Shown piece after piece: positions 1 through 6,471 of a stretch of DNA of 15,525 nucleotides; position 1 is the first letter of the stretch, and each line of letters starts with the position of its first letter. Below the pieces are notes generated by a model. The model worked only from the letters and a program-made list of their open reading frames with translations. It had not been told where the DNA came from and ran no database searches. Source of the stretch: JBLMZW01 sp050259035 (lineage in GTDB: Bacteria; Bacillota; Syntrophomonadia; Syntrophomonadales; DTU052). Both the position numbers and the translations under genes were made by a program. Location: the NCBI GenBank assembly GCA_050259035.1, contig JBLMZW010000058.1, positions 1-15,525 on the forward strand, read 5' to 3'.

Positions 1-51
1 GTTGTCATGATGCGTTTCGATTCCGGTGAAATCGGTCAGACCATGAGCTAG
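1..51 (+). CDS. 3' end of an upstream gene (partial, unidentified)
   Basis: Frame 1 is open from the window edge and stops at TAG (49-51), leaving 16 C-terminal residues that end in DSGEIGQTMS. This is too short to assign to a family. No hairpin terminator lies between it and the small gene at 103, so the two may be co-transcribed. The reading frame could also be fortuitous. Confidence 0.35.
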   Translation, partial: VVMMRFDSGEIGQTMS

Positions 52-102
52 ATTGTATCTTATGGAACCGCTGTCATAGCCGAAAAAGATAGCTAGTTCA
101 AT

Positions 103-330
103 ATGGATGGAGGGCAGAACATCGTTTTTATGTTTTGGGGTGGGTTATTAATAATTGGTTTACTCTCATGGTTCATCTGGGATAAAAGATACCGTAAGAA
201 CGGCAGTCGGAACCTGCCTTCGGGGTACGTAAAAACCGACGAGGTTTTCATCGACCCTATTGATGGTAAGAAACAACGGGTTTACTATAATCCCGAAACC
301 GGAGATCGCTATTATATAGACGAGGAATAA
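103..330 (+). CDS. Small single-helix membrane protein, unknown function
   Basis: A 75-residue protein. Residues 8-25 form one hydrophobic helix, followed by a basic stop-transfer segment (KRYRK) and a polar tail, so the tail probably faces the cytoplasm. The tail holds two short related units, DPxxGKKQRVYY and NPxTGDRYYI, suggesting a small Tyr/Pro/Gly-rich repeat. The start is uncertain: ATG 103 has no clear ribosome binding site. A GGAGGG lies at 109-114 inside the frame, but is far (15 nt) from the next in-frame ATG at 130. An in-frame TAG at 94-96 rules out a longer protein. The gene runs into a clear terminator at 332-356 and converges on ccsA. I do not recognise the family. Linkage to the cytochrome operon is positional only. 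Confidence 0.6.
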   Translation: MDGGQNIVFMFWGGLLIIGLLSWFIWDKRYRKNGSRNLPSGYVKTDEVFIDPIDGKKQRVYYNPETGDRYYIDEE

Positions 331-331
331 T

Positions 332-356
332 AAAGGTCCCAGAAATGGGACCTTTT
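332..356 (+). terminator. Rho-independent terminator between convergent genes
   Basis: A perfect 9-bp stem (332-340 with 347-355, AAAGGTCCC/GGGACCTTT) has a 6-nt loop and a TTTT followed by AT-rich sequence. It lies 1 nt after the stop of the small membrane protein. On the opposite strand the stem is followed by ATTATT, so it may also end the resB-ccsA transcript. Confidence 0.75.
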
Positions 357-388
357 ATTATTTAAAGGATTCGTTTCTGCTAACTAAA

Positions 389-1168
389 TCAGGCATAACT
401 GTGCATTCCAGTCATCAGATAGTTGACTCCAAAGAAGGTGAAAAGAACCAGAACAAACCCCGCTATAATCAGGAGATTAGAATTTTTGCCCCTCCACCCG
501 CGCTGTCGATGTAGGTGGAGGTAAATGGCATAGATAATCCAGGTTACCAAAGCCCAGGTTTCCTTGGGGTCCCAGCTCCAATAGCTGCCCCAGGCCTGTT
601 CCGCCCAAACAGCCCCCAGCACTATCGACAATGACAGCATAGCGAATCCGAAGGCTATGATTCGATAGATAGAGTTATCTCTGTCCGGTGAGTTTTTACC
701 AGTGAGTTGAATTGCAGCCATCCCCGCTCCCAGTGCAAAACCACTATAGGCAACTACTGCGGTCAGTACATGAACTGTCAGCCAGGGGCTTTTAAGGGCG
801 GGCATTAAGGAGTTGGTACCTGCTTGACCAGTAATTTGAACACATACTATGAGTGAGAGCAGTGAAGCTATCGTCATTACCGCCCCACCTACTATGTTAT
901 AACGGCTAATCTTTTCATAGCAAAGATACATTAATACAGTAATGAATACAAAACTCAGTAAGAATTCGTCACTTGAGGCTAAAGGCAGTCGTTGGTTGGT
1001 CACAGTCATGCTGATCAGGGCTAATGTGTTGGCAGCCAGGCCGACAACAGCGGAAATAAAACCTACCCGTGCCATTCCTCTTTTTTTGAAACCAGCCCAG
1101 TAGAAGACTGCGGCAATTATATAAAATATCCCGACTGCAATAATAAATATTTGATTTATAGCACCCAT
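389..1168 (-). CDS. ccsA: Cytochrome c maturation protein CcsA/ResC (System II haem handling)
   Basis: A 259-residue multi-pass membrane protein of the CcmC/CcmF/CcsA haem-handling family. Together with ResB it forms the System II synthase that carries haem across the membrane and attaches it to CXXCH sites. The diagnostic tryptophan-rich WWD segment is at residues 193-210 (WGSYWSWDPKETWALVTW). The two expected external haem-ligand histidines are visible at H133 (PWLTVHV) and H256 (GMHSYA, at the C terminus). About eight hydrophobic helices can be counted. The start is supported by GGGAGG about 9 nt upstream on the minus strand. It begins 21 nt after resB, and resB follows the pentahaem cytochrome gene, so the unit appears to pair a maturation system with its client. 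The length is normal for the short CcsA class. No thiol-redox partner (CcdA/ResA) is in the window. Confidence 0.94.
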   Translation of the reverse strand: MGAINQIFIIAVGIFYIIAAVFYWAGFKKRGMARVGFISAVVGLAANTLALISMTVTNQRLPLASSDEFLLSFVFITVLMYLCYEKISRYNIVGGAVMTIASLLSLIVCVQITGQAGTNSLMPALKSPWLTVHVLTAVVAYSGFALGAGMAAIQLTGKNSPDRDNSIYRIIAFGFAMLSLSIVLGAVWAEQAWGSYWSWDPKETWALVTWIIYAIYLHLHRQRGWRGKNSNLLIIAGFVLVLFTFFGVNYLMTGMHSYA

Positions 1169-1189
1169 ATATTGAGGCCTCCCTTCTAT

Positions 1190-2212
1190 TTAGACAGTTG
1201 CTGCTGTGGCAGCCTCATTTCTCATGTCAGACAGAACCGTACTCTTCTGTAGGCCTATGGGAGTAACGAACAACGACAGACAAACGCCAATCATCAACAT
1301 CAATCCTCCCGCTATCGTTACGGGCAGTCCCGGGTCTGTCTTAATTTTCAGTACCGAGAACATCTGGGTCCCATTGAATCTAACGGTAACACCCTTGTCG
1401 ATGGCTACTTCTTCCCCAAAACGGGCGGCTCCTATTCCCAGCAGTTTGCCTTTTTCATAGACGGAAAAGATTACCCTGGGGTTATCTGGGCGCAGGGTTT
1501 TAGAGTTCATCCCATATCTAGGATCAAAATTGGGAATATATTTATATACCTTTACTGTCCTTTGTGTACCAGGGAACGTAAGCCCATTTCCTTCTGCCAA
1601 AATCCGCTTGGTTTTATCGGTTCCGTATTCACTTTCAGCTTTGATTAGGTATCCGAAACTTTCCTGATAGGCTTTTACTTTGCCATATTTAAGAGGGTGG
1701 TTGACACTTATGGTGTAAGAGGATTGTTTTCCTTGTTCCAGCACCCTTATCCGGGAATAATACTGAGATGGCGAACCATCGTTATTATATTCAATTTTAA
1801 ATTTATCCAGTTTTATGGCTAAGATCTTATCAGTCTTGATCCAATCCGAAACCAAACCGGGCTTGCCTTCAACGATTGTCATTTGGGCGCTTTGACCGTA
1901 AATAGAATTTAGGGCCCCTCCTAAAAGGATAATTAGAATTCCAATATGGAGCAGTAGAATTCCGGTCGGCCTGACCAAAGGCCGATTTTGGCCACGGCTT
2001 TTATTGAGCTTTTTAATGAATTTCTTAACCTGGCTCCCGCTGCACAATGCCATGTTAATAAAAAGAAGCAGGATCAATACCTTAAAGAAGGTAGTTCTCG
2101 AAAAAATATCAGGCCATAAACCACTGCCCAGTGCAGAAGTCAGACCGATTAATCCCAGTAAAATTAAGCCGGTTTTCATTGAGCTAAAAAAATTGTACAG
2201 TTTCATTAGCAT
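1190..2212 (-). CDS. resB: Cytochrome c biogenesis protein ResB (System II)
   Basis: A 340-residue ResB-family protein, the partner of CcsA in the System II cytochrome c synthase. It is thought to hold reduced apocytochrome outside the membrane during haem ligation. N-terminal helices lie near residues 14-32 and 42-58. A third helix with a conserved His (H89, LLLHIGILIILLGG) is at 84-104, a large external domain spans about 105-292, and a last helix is at about 295-316. The QMTIVEGKPG segment after helix 3 is typical of the family. Two starts are possible, ATG 2212 and ATG 2206. The first is preferred because AGAGGGGA lies about 10 nt before it. It sits between the pentahaem cytochrome gene and ccsA on the same strand. 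At 340 residues it belongs to the shorter ResB class of Bacillota and delta-proteobacteria. Confidence 0.94.
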   Translation of the reverse strand: MLMKLYNFFSSMKTGLILLGLIGLTSALGSGLWPDIFSRTTFFKVLILLLFINMALCSGSQVKKFIKKLNKSRGQNRPLVRPTGILLLHIGILIILLGGALNSIYGQSAQMTIVEGKPGLVSDWIKTDKILAIKLDKFKIEYNNDGSPSQYYSRIRVLEQGKQSSYTISVNHPLKYGKVKAYQESFGYLIKAESEYGTDKTKRILAEGNGLTFPGTQRTVKVYKYIPNFDPRYGMNSKTLRPDNPRVIFSVYEKGKLLGIGAARFGEEVAIDKGVTVRFNGTQMFSVLKIKTDPGLPVTIAGGLMLMIGVCLSLFVTPIGLQKSTVLSDMRNEAATAATV

Positions 2213-2253
2213 GGTTATTTGTCCCCTCTCGAAAACCCCAGATATCTGAAAGC

Positions 2254-2276
2254 AAGGGGGCTTTTGCCCCCTTTTT
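2254..2276. terminator. GC-rich hairpin between the cytochrome and resB genes
   Basis: A perfect 8-bp stem (2254-2261 with 2266-2273, AAGGGGGC/GCCCCCTT) encloses a TTTT loop. The T-run (TTTTT, 2272-2276) lies on the plus-strand side, where no gene ends. Read on the minus strand, the direction of the flanking genes, the stem is followed only by GCTTTC. It may therefore act as a partial terminator or mRNA-stabilising hairpin that sets cytochrome expression above resB-ccsA, rather than as a full stop. Confidence 0.45.
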
Positions 2277-2312
2277 ATAGACTAGATATATTAACTGTTA
2301 TTCTATTAAACC

Positions 2313-2879
2313 TTATTTAGCCCAGCCGCTATCAAGGTTCTGAATCCAATTAAACTGATGGCATTCTGAACACATAGGCTTTGACTGCTCATGCATGCTA
2401 TGGCATACCGTGCAATCTTGTTCACCGTTATGTGAGTCATGCGGGTTGGACTCTGTAAAAGCTGTTTTGGTCATTGCTTCCTCGAAAGTGGCCCCTTTGG
2501 GTGTTCCAATGCCTGAATCTGAATGACATTTAAGGCAGAACTCTTTTGAAACCTGGAGTTTATCGATTGGTGTGTTGTAATCTCCGGTTATGAACTTAAT
2601 GCCTTCCTGAACCTGAGTAGATATTGAGCTTTCATGACATTGATGGCAGGTCACTTTAGCGGCGTGTTTATGAGCCAGAAGATTACCTTGATTCCAGGAC
2701 TCATAATACGGTTTCATTATATGGCAGGTTGCACAAAAGGCCGGGCTGTCACTGGCTTTTACCAGGAACATTCCACCACCGGCTCCTATCACGACCATTG
2801 CTATCGCAATTATAACCAAGGTCTTTTTGTTAAACAGCCTTTCACGTAACCCTTTTCCTGGTTTATCATTCGCAACCAT
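2313..2879 (-). CDS. Membrane-anchored pentahaem cytochrome c, NapC/NrfH-like quinol oxidase
   Basis: A 188-residue protein with a short basic N terminus, one uncleaved membrane helix (about 19-41) and an external domain carrying five CXXCH haem sites: CATCH (49-53), CHQCH (78-82), CLKCH (115-119), CTVCH (156-160) and CSECH (170-174). The first site is followed by an IMKPYYESW segment like the CXXCHxM of NrfH, where Met ligates haem 1. Members of this family oxidise menaquinol and pass electrons to a soluble or peripheral terminal reductase. Classical NrfH, NapC and CymA carry four haems, so the fifth here is unusual for the size. The start is well supported by GGAGGT 8 nt upstream. The gene heads an operon with resB and ccsA and is divergent from the Tat flavoprotein at 3271, its most likely electron acceptor. 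Confidence 0.95.
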   Translation of the reverse strand: MVANDKPGKGLRERLFNKKTLVIIAIAMVVIGAGGGMFLVKASDSPAFCATCHIMKPYYESWNQGNLLAHKHAAKVTCHQCHESSISTQVQEGIKFITGDYNTPIDKLQVSKEFCLKCHSDSGIGTPKGATFEEAMTKTAFTESNPHDSHNGEQDCTVCHSMHEQSKPMCSECHQFNWIQNLDSGWAK

Positions 2880-3270
2880 TAATAATGACCTCCAATACTA
2901 TCCTTAATAATTTCATATCCTCAACTGCAATTATTTTATTTAGATGGTGGACACTAATCCTTTGCTTCCAACTGGTTTCACCGTTACGTATAAATTCTAA
3001 TGCATCACTTTAGATAATTCTGCTGTGGTATCATCTAGTTTTCCCCAAGAAGATTTGTAGCGGCATACACAAGTCTCTCAAACCGGCGCGGTATAGCCTC
3101 TCGCCAACCACTTATGTAGTACCATCTAATTTTCTTACTGCAACTTTGTAGCTGCCTCCACTCGAATATAGAATTTTCCGACTATATGATTGAGACAGAA
3201 CGATTGAGGCCGTGAAGTTCTATGGCAATTTTCGAAGACTTACTGTTCACAAAGAAAGGGGAGAAACTAT
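2880..3270. promoter_or_regulatory. 391-bp divergent control region between cytochrome and flavoprotein genes
   Basis: No convincing gene lies here. The stretch is AT-rich and must hold promoters for both divergent transcripts. It contains a degenerate direct repeat pair (listed separately), a short inverted repeat ACCG-GCG-CGGT at 3081-3091, and an ACCATCTAA...TGCA sequence on the minus strand at 2926-2948 that resembles part of the direct repeat. A weak plus-strand promoter candidate is TTGTAG (3147-3152) with TAGAAT (3169-3174) 16 bp apart. The ribosome binding sites are GGAGGT for the cytochrome and GGGGAG (7 nt before ATG 3271) for the flavoprotein. Confidence 0.5.
3024..3156 (+). repeat. 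Degenerate 41-bp direct repeat pair, candidate regulator site
   Basis: Positions 3024-3064 and 3115-3155 match at 29 of 41 positions at an offset of exactly 91 bp. The matches fall in two blocks: GTATCATCTAGTTTTC versus GTACCATCTAATTTTC, and TTTGTAGCGGC versus TTTGTAGCTGC. The second copy overlaps a possible -35 element of the flavoprotein promoter. Two half-sites per copy is the kind of layout a dimeric activator such as the neighbouring PucR-type protein could use, but this link is inference. Confidence 0.4.
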
Positions 3271-5001
3271 ATGAGTTCTGAAGATGTTAAACCGGAAGGC
3301 ACCGAAAAAAGCGGTATTACCAGGAGAAAGTTCCTTCAAGGTTCTGCTATAGGTGCCGCAAGTGTTGCTGCAGCAGGTCTCCTAGCAGGATGCGGTGGCG
3401 ATACGACTACAACTGACAAAGGCACCGCCGGAGGTGCAGGCAAAAAGTGGAGCTGGGAAACCAAGCCTGATCCTATCCCGGAATCGGAAATCAAAAAAAC
3501 TGTTAACACTGAAGTTTTAGTAATTGGTGCTGGACTAGCTGGTACCGTGGCTGCATTATCCGCGCGTGAAGCCGGTGCGAAAGTAACAATTATTGAAAAG
3601 AATAATACGGTCGCTTTCCGCGGAGGCCATATTACAGCCTTTAACAGCAAATATCAACAGCAAATGGGAGTTAAGGTCGACTACCGTCAGGTGGTCAGAA
3701 GATGGATATACTGGGCTCAAGGTCGAGTCAAAGAAGATATGCTCTGGCTTTTCGCCCATAAGAGTGGAGCGTGTTTTGACTGGGTTATGGACCAGGTGAC
3801 TCCCAGAGGGCTGAAGGTAGCTTTATGGGATGGTTATTTTAAAGGCCCTGATTATACTGAATATCCGGTTACGCACTTCTTCTACAAAGATGGTACCAAT
3901 TTTATTTATACCAACGGCAATATTGAAGGAGCAGGGAATGCCGTTCTTCTGCCGGTCCTGGAGGAGATCATAAAAGAAAAGGGTATCAAAATTGACTATA
4001 AAACTCCTGCGGTTCAGTTTGTCAGGGAAGGTGATGGCCCGGTTACGGGAGTAATCGCTGGCGACAAAGGCAACTATACCAAGTACAATGCCAGCAAAGG
4101 TGTAATAATCGCCACCGGAGACTATGCATCCGATAAAGAGATGGTCGAATGCTATGCGCCCTATGCTTTAGAAATGGACTCTCAAATTTACTTCCCCAAC
4201 AAATGCAATACCGGTGACGCTCACAAAATGGCCATGTGGGCCGGCGGCGCCATGCAGCAGGTAGTGCCTCACGCAGGGGTAATTCATCTTGAAAGTGGAG
4301 CCAACAGTTATGGTTTCCTTCATGTAAACGGCTTAGGCTTGCGTTATAAGAATGAAGACGTGAATACCCAATCCAAGAGCGTAACTAAGATCTATCAGCC
4401 TAAGAAAATTGCCTGGACGGTCTATGACGCGGATGGACTAAGTCAGGTAAAAAATCAGATTGACAACGGTTTGGGCGGTGGTCTGTTCTTTGGTCAGACT
4501 TTCATGCGCATGGGCGCAAAATTTGATCTAAAGGCCGAACAGGACATTCTGGATATGCACGTGAAAAACGGCAAAGTAGTCAAAGCTGATACCCTCGAAG
4601 AATTGGCCAGAAAAATGAAGGTTCCAGTAAAGAATTTTATAGCTACTGTTAATCGTTATAATCAAGTGGTTGCAGCTAAGAACGACGAGGACTTTGGTAA
4701 ACGCGTCGCATTGTTGACTCCGATTGTTAAACCTCCATTCTATGCTGGAAAACTTTTAAGCACGATTCTGACTATGGTCGGAGGGTTACGCACGAATACC
4801 AACCTGAATGTTTTAGATGACAATGACAAGCCTATTGAACATCTGTACGTGGCCGGATCCGCAGCCGGGGATTTCTTTGCTAACGATTATCCTACCATTT
4901 GTCCTGGTATAGGACATGGCCGCTGCATAACTTTCGGACGTTTAGCCGGATTAATTGCAGCAGGAAAATCTTTAGATGCTGTTCCGTCATTAAAAGTGTA
5001 A
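3271..5001 (+). CDS. Tat-exported lipoprotein flavoprotein reductase (FAD_binding_2 / flavocytochrome c flavin-subunit type)
   Basis: A 576-residue protein. Residues 16-42 form a Tat signal (TRRKFL with R18, R19) ending in a lipobox (LLAGC, Cys41), predicting a folded, FAD-loaded lipoprotein anchored outside the membrane. A Thr/Gly-rich linker leads to the FAD-binding Rossmann motif VIGAGLAG (84-91) and its acidic end E109. The C-terminal FAD motif is at 525-560 (LYVAGSAAGDFFANDY then GHGRCITFGR). Superfamily members reduce activated double bonds with electrons from a multihaem cytochrome. The divergent pentahaem cytochrome is the probable donor, since no haem site occurs in this protein. The fumarate reductase signatures HxMGG and HGANR are replaced here by LTMVGG and ANDYP, so the substrate is unlikely to be fumarate. 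Other respiratory flavoproteins of this broad type use urocanate, cinnamates or cardiac glycosides. Start ATG 3271 has GGGGAG 7 nt upstream and gives an intact Tat signal. Confidence 0.92.
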   Translation: MSSEDVKPEGTEKSGITRRKFLQGSAIGAASVAAAGLLAGCGGDTTTTDKGTAGGAGKKWSWETKPDPIPESEIKKTVNTEVLVIGAGLAGTVAALSAREAGAKVTIIEKNNTVAFRGGHITAFNSKYQQQMGVKVDYRQVVRRWIYWAQGRVKEDMLWLFAHKSGACFDWVMDQVTPRGLKVALWDGYFKGPDYTEYPVTHFFYKDGTNFIYTNGNIEGAGNAVLLPVLEEIIKEKGIKIDYKTPAVQFVREGDGPVTGVIAGDKGNYTKYNASKGVIIATGDYASDKEMVECYAPYALEMDSQIYFPNKCNTGDAHKMAMWAGGAMQQVVPHAGVIHLESGANSYGFLHVNGLGLRYKNEDVNTQSKSVTKIYQPKKIAWTVYDADGLSQVKNQIDNGLGGGLFFGQTFMRMGAKFDLKAEQDILDMHVKNGKVVKADTLEELARKMKVPVKNFIATVNRYNQVVAAKNDEDFGKRVALLTPIVKPPFYAGKLLSTILTMVGGLRTNTNLNVLDDNDKPIEHLYVAGSAAGDFFANDYPTICPGIGHGRCITFGRLAGLIAAGKSLDAVPSLKV

Positions 5002-5039
5002 CAGCTGGTTTAGAAACATTCCCCCAAGTTCAATATAAT

Positions 5040-5064
5040 AGGGAGCTCATTTATTGAGCTCCCT
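5040..5064 (+). terminator. Hairpin after the Tat flavoprotein gene
   Basis: A perfect 10-bp stem (AGGGAGCTCA at 5040-5049, TGAGCTCCCT at 5055-5064) with a 5-nt loop, 39 nt after the stop codon. The downstream tract (ATGTCTTAATT) has no good T-run, so termination may be partial and allow read-through into the regulator gene. Confidence 0.6.
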
Positions 5065-5223
5065 ATGTCTTAATTGATGGATATTTATCGACGGGATGCC
5101 ATGTAATACCATGGATTCTGGCTTCTTTCTGAGATACCATTCAGACGGAGAAAATTGCCTGATCAAAAGGTTAAAGCCGCTGCTCAAATTGGTTTTTATA
5201 TATGTTGAACTGAGGGTGAGTTT

Positions 5224-6402
5224 ATGCCAAAGGATGTTAAAACCGGATACTTTTTATTAGAAGGTATGCTGGACGGCGGACTTGATTTTGTTGGTTCATT
5301 TATAAATAAAAAAATTGAGCACTCTGTTATAATCACCGATGCTGTCGGCAAGATATTCTACCCGGATATCTCACAGGGTTCGTATAAGGTTGGCGATGTG
5401 CCGGTTGATCTAGTTGATAATATTTATCATGATCCTTTAAAAAACTGCTTTTATTACTGCATCCGCCATAACCATAACAATGTTGCCTATATAATAATTG
5501 AAAACTTGCCTTCAGATATGATAGAGCGAGTCGTTTCTGTCTTGGCCCAAAGTGAACTGGCGTTAAAATATCATTTTTCTATGTTAAATAAAGAAAAGCA
5601 AGATTTTGGAGAAAGTCTGTGGGAGCATTTCTTCCTGACGCCAGGTGCAGACATTACTGACAGGCTAAAACTATATGAACAAAACATGGACGTCAATAAT
5701 TTCTACTATGTCTCTATTTTGGAAGTAGATGAGGGTACATCTGATCTGGATTGGAATGCGCTTAGATCAAAGATCTGTGAATTTCTTAATAGATATCGTT
5801 CAGAGTATGTCAGCTCGATTATAATTCCCGGTCGCCTGGTAACCATTTTACGGGGTACTATACAAGATGATTCGGCGGGTGCAGAATCCGATTGGCCTGG
5901 AAGAGAAGCACTTGAAGCGGCCAAGGAGTCTATTGAAACCATTTTTAAGATTAGTGTTTCTATGGCTTTCGGAAGGATGTACCGACCTTCGGGTTTGGTA
6001 AGAAGTTATCAGGAAGCCTGTATGGCGGCCGCCTTACCTAGATTAATGGGTAAAACCAATTTTACTCAATCTTTTTCGCAGTTGGGGGTATTTACCGCCC
6101 TATTTTCGCTTGATATAGAAACCTTGAAAAACTATTGCCTTCAAGCTTTGGGTAGAGTAATAGAATACGATGAGAAACACGGCACTGATTTCTTATGTAC
6201 CATGAGAATTCTACTTGATAACGAATGCAGCTGGACAACTACTGCAAACCAACTATATGTGCATGTGAACACGGTCTATTATCGAATGGTCAAAGTTGAA
6301 CGACTCTTAAATGTTAATTTTTCTTTATTTGAAGTTCGTCTATACCTTTTTACAGCCATCAAGGCATGGGATACTCTTAAAGCATGTAGATTTATAGACT
6401 AA
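5224..6402 (+). CDS. PucR/CdaR-family transcriptional regulator
   Basis: A 392-residue predicted DNA-binding regulator. The C-terminal region, about 320-380, matches the PucR helix-turn-helix pattern (TMRILLDNECSW, then TANQLYVHVNTVYYRM), with the recognition helix around 341-354. The middle (about 155-270) matches the GGDEF-like CdaR domain, including VSMAFGRMYRPSGLVRSYQEAC. Residues 1-120 form an N-terminal domain of a kind that may sense a ligand; I do not recognise its fold. Family members usually activate catabolic genes in response to a metabolite. Lying between two paralogous flavoprotein genes and near a large divergent promoter, it is the obvious candidate regulator of the module, perhaps sensing the electron acceptor. 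Start ATG 5224 has GAGGGTGAG just upstream. The second flavoprotein gene follows 69 nt later with no terminator, suggesting co-transcription. Confidence 0.88.
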   Translation: MPKDVKTGYFLLEGMLDGGLDFVGSFINKKIEHSVIITDAVGKIFYPDISQGSYKVGDVPVDLVDNIYHDPLKNCFYYCIRHNHNNVAYIIIENLPSDMIERVVSVLAQSELALKYHFSMLNKEKQDFGESLWEHFFLTPGADITDRLKLYEQNMDVNNFYYVSILEVDEGTSDLDWNALRSKICEFLNRYRSEYVSSIIIPGRLVTILRGTIQDDSAGAESDWPGREALEAAKESIETIFKISVSMAFGRMYRPSGLVRSYQEACMAAALPRLMGKTNFTQSFSQLGVFTALFSLDIETLKNYCLQALGRVIEYDEKHGTDFLCTMRILLDNECSWTTTANQLYVHVNTVYYRMVKVERLLNVNFSLFEVRLYLFTAIKAWDTLKACRFID

Positions 6403-6471
6403 GTTTTGGTCTGTTCGAACCTACAAGAGGAACCCGCGAAAGAATGATGTTTTTATGGGGGATGATTAGTA

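Noticed and set aside
1206..1460. Plus-strand open frame of 84 codons inside resB.
   Set aside because: It is a shadow of the resB coding strand with no ribosome binding site or recognisable product.
3212..3281. Two overlapping short frames (GTG 3212 to TGA 3274, and ATG 3222 to TGA 3281) running into the Tat flavoprotein start.
   Set aside because: Neither has a well-spaced ribosome binding site, and the flavoprotein has a strong one of its own. The ATGA overlap of the first is probably chance.
3271..5001. Naming the flavoprotein as fumarate reductase.
   Set aside because: The FAD framework fits but the HxMGG and HGANR substrate-binding signatures are not visible, so a superfamily-level call is safer.
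5099..5114. Inverted repeat CCATG-N6-CATGG upstream of the PucR-type gene as an operator.
   Set aside because: The arms are only 5 bp long and match nothing else in the window; chance is likely.
5096..5260. A 54-codon frame before and overlapping the PucR-type gene.
   Set aside because: It has no ribosome binding site and unremarkable composition, and overlaps the better-supported regulator start by 37 bp.
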